Below are positions 63,645-64,000 of a stretch of 64,000 nt of DNA, one piece after another (the first letter of the stretch is position 1; each line of letters opens with the position of its first letter). The translations under genes were made by a program, and so were the position numbers. The notes beneath the pieces are model-generated. The model did no database searches and was not told the DNA's origin. It saw nothing but the letters and a program-made list of their open reading frames with translations. Source of the stretch: Micromonospora aurantiaca ATCC 27029 (lineage in GTDB: Bacteria; Actinomycetota; Actinomycetes; Mycobacteriales; Micromonosporaceae); NCBI RefSeq assembly GCF_000145235.1, contig NC_014391.1:3232001-3296000 (forward strand), in the 5' to 3' direction.

Positions 63645-64000
63645 ATGGGTGAGATCAAGGTGGGCACCGCCTCGTGGACCGACCGGACCCTGCTCGACTC
63701 CGGCTGGTACCCGGCGAGCGCCGACACACCGGAGAAGCGGCTGTCCTACTACGCCCGGCAGTTCCCGCTGGTCGAGGTGGACGCCACCTACTACTCCCCA
63801 CCGGCCGAGCGCACCGCCCGGCTGTGGGCCGAACGCACCCCGGCCGGGTTCACGTTCAACGTCAAGGCGTTCAGCCTGCTGACCGGCCACCCCACCCGCG
63901 TCTCCGCGCTCTACAAGGACCTGCGCCCGGAGACGGACAAGCGCAACGTCTACCCGGACGACCTGCCCGCGCAGGCGTACGAGGAGGTCTGGACCCGGTT
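63645..64000 (+). CDS. DUF72 family protein (3' truncated by window)
   Basis: ATG at 63645; 118 codons are visible before the window ends with the frame still open. The start IKVGTASWTDRTLLDSGWYP and then RLSYYARQFPLVEVDATYYSPP, TPAGFTFNVKAFSLLTGHP match the DUF72 TIM-barrel family, whose N-terminal GTSSW/GTASW and E-V/N-x-T-Y/F-Y motifs are conserved. Function is unknown, with a nuclease or glycosidase-like barrel suspected for relatives. Confidence 0.9.
   Translation, partial: MGEIKVGTASWTDRTLLDSGWYPASADTPEKRLSYYARQFPLVEVDATYYSPPAERTARLWAERTPAGFTFNVKAFSLLTGHPTRVSALYKDLRPETDKRNVYPDDLPAQAYEEVWTR

Overview
The window is a very G+C-rich stretch of chromosome (GTG starts common, third codon positions almost always G or C) from a filamentous actinobacterium. 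Gene content and protein style (a SecA2 homologue, actinobacterial sigma-B-type regulators, GTG starts, a 4-bp GTGA/ATGA overlap at many gene junctions) fit Micromonosporaceae, most likely Micromonospora; the genus is an inference. No tRNA, rRNA, CRISPR array, insertion sequence or prophage was seen.

Layout. 1-4.3 kb: end of a coiled-coil protein, a secreted lysozyme-like protein, an endonuclease/exonuclease/phosphatase-fold protein, an OsmC-like protein and a Ser/Thr kinase. 4.3-6.0 kb: an alpha/beta hydrolase-SDR pair. 6.1-12.1 kb: a likely operon of response regulator, histidine kinase, GT39-type membrane glycosyltransferase and GT2-GtrA fusion. 12.2-17.1 kb: an AraC-type regulator, a VOC protein, and a cassette of small membrane protein, methyltransferase and membrane sulfatase-fold protein. 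17.3-18.6 kb: citrate synthase. 18.6-26.7 kb: alpha-glucan and trehalose genes (GT4 glucan synthase facing away from glgX-treY-treZ). 26.7-34 kb: an AfsR-like regulator, a small RTX-type secreted protein, a methionine aminopeptidase divergent from an XRE regulator, a DUF6518 membrane protein and a class A beta-lactamase. 34-43.5 kb: a GCS2-like ligase, a haloacetate dehalogenase-like hydrolase, an Rv2629-like protein with a ThDP enzyme, a haem-oxygenase-like protein, a CDGSH protein and a large unknown. 43.8-48.4 kb: a sigma factor-STAS fusion, a cytochrome oxidase subunit I gene, a STAS-ATPase fusion and a DUF4383 protein. 48.5-53.1 kb: two glycosyltransferases (one GpgS-like) divergent from a Gfo/Idh-dehydrogenase pair. 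53.2-64 kb: secA2, a GAF-ANTAR regulator, small conserved proteins, a cysteine dioxygenase-rhodanese pair, two unusual winged-helix regulators, a kinase-like protein, a DksA/TraR-type protein and the start of a DUF72 gene.

The strongest unexplained signal is a set of promoter-like sequences with fixed geometry. Five have GTTT-N16-GGGTA (upstream of the Ser/Thr kinase, the STAS-ATPase, the ANTAR unit, the DUF2231 gene and the DksA-like gene). Four have GTTT-N15-GGGAA (upstream of the OsmC gene, citrate synthase, the 470-aa unknown and the DUF4383 gene). The sigma-STAS gene and ctaD carry near matches. All fit the classical sigma-B consensus (GTTT...GGGWA). The window also encodes a sigma factor of that family fused to a STAS domain, and an anti-sigma-type ATPase fused to another STAS domain; both STAS domains lack the usual phosphorylatable serine. 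Together these look like a dispersed stress regulon whose controllers have been rebuilt as fusions.

A second signal is a family of long intergenic stem-loops (12.1, 30.3, 41.6 and 53.1 kb) sharing a GTCGATC(A/T)TG core, plus a different inverted repeat pair around the terminator between citrate synthase and the glucan synthase.
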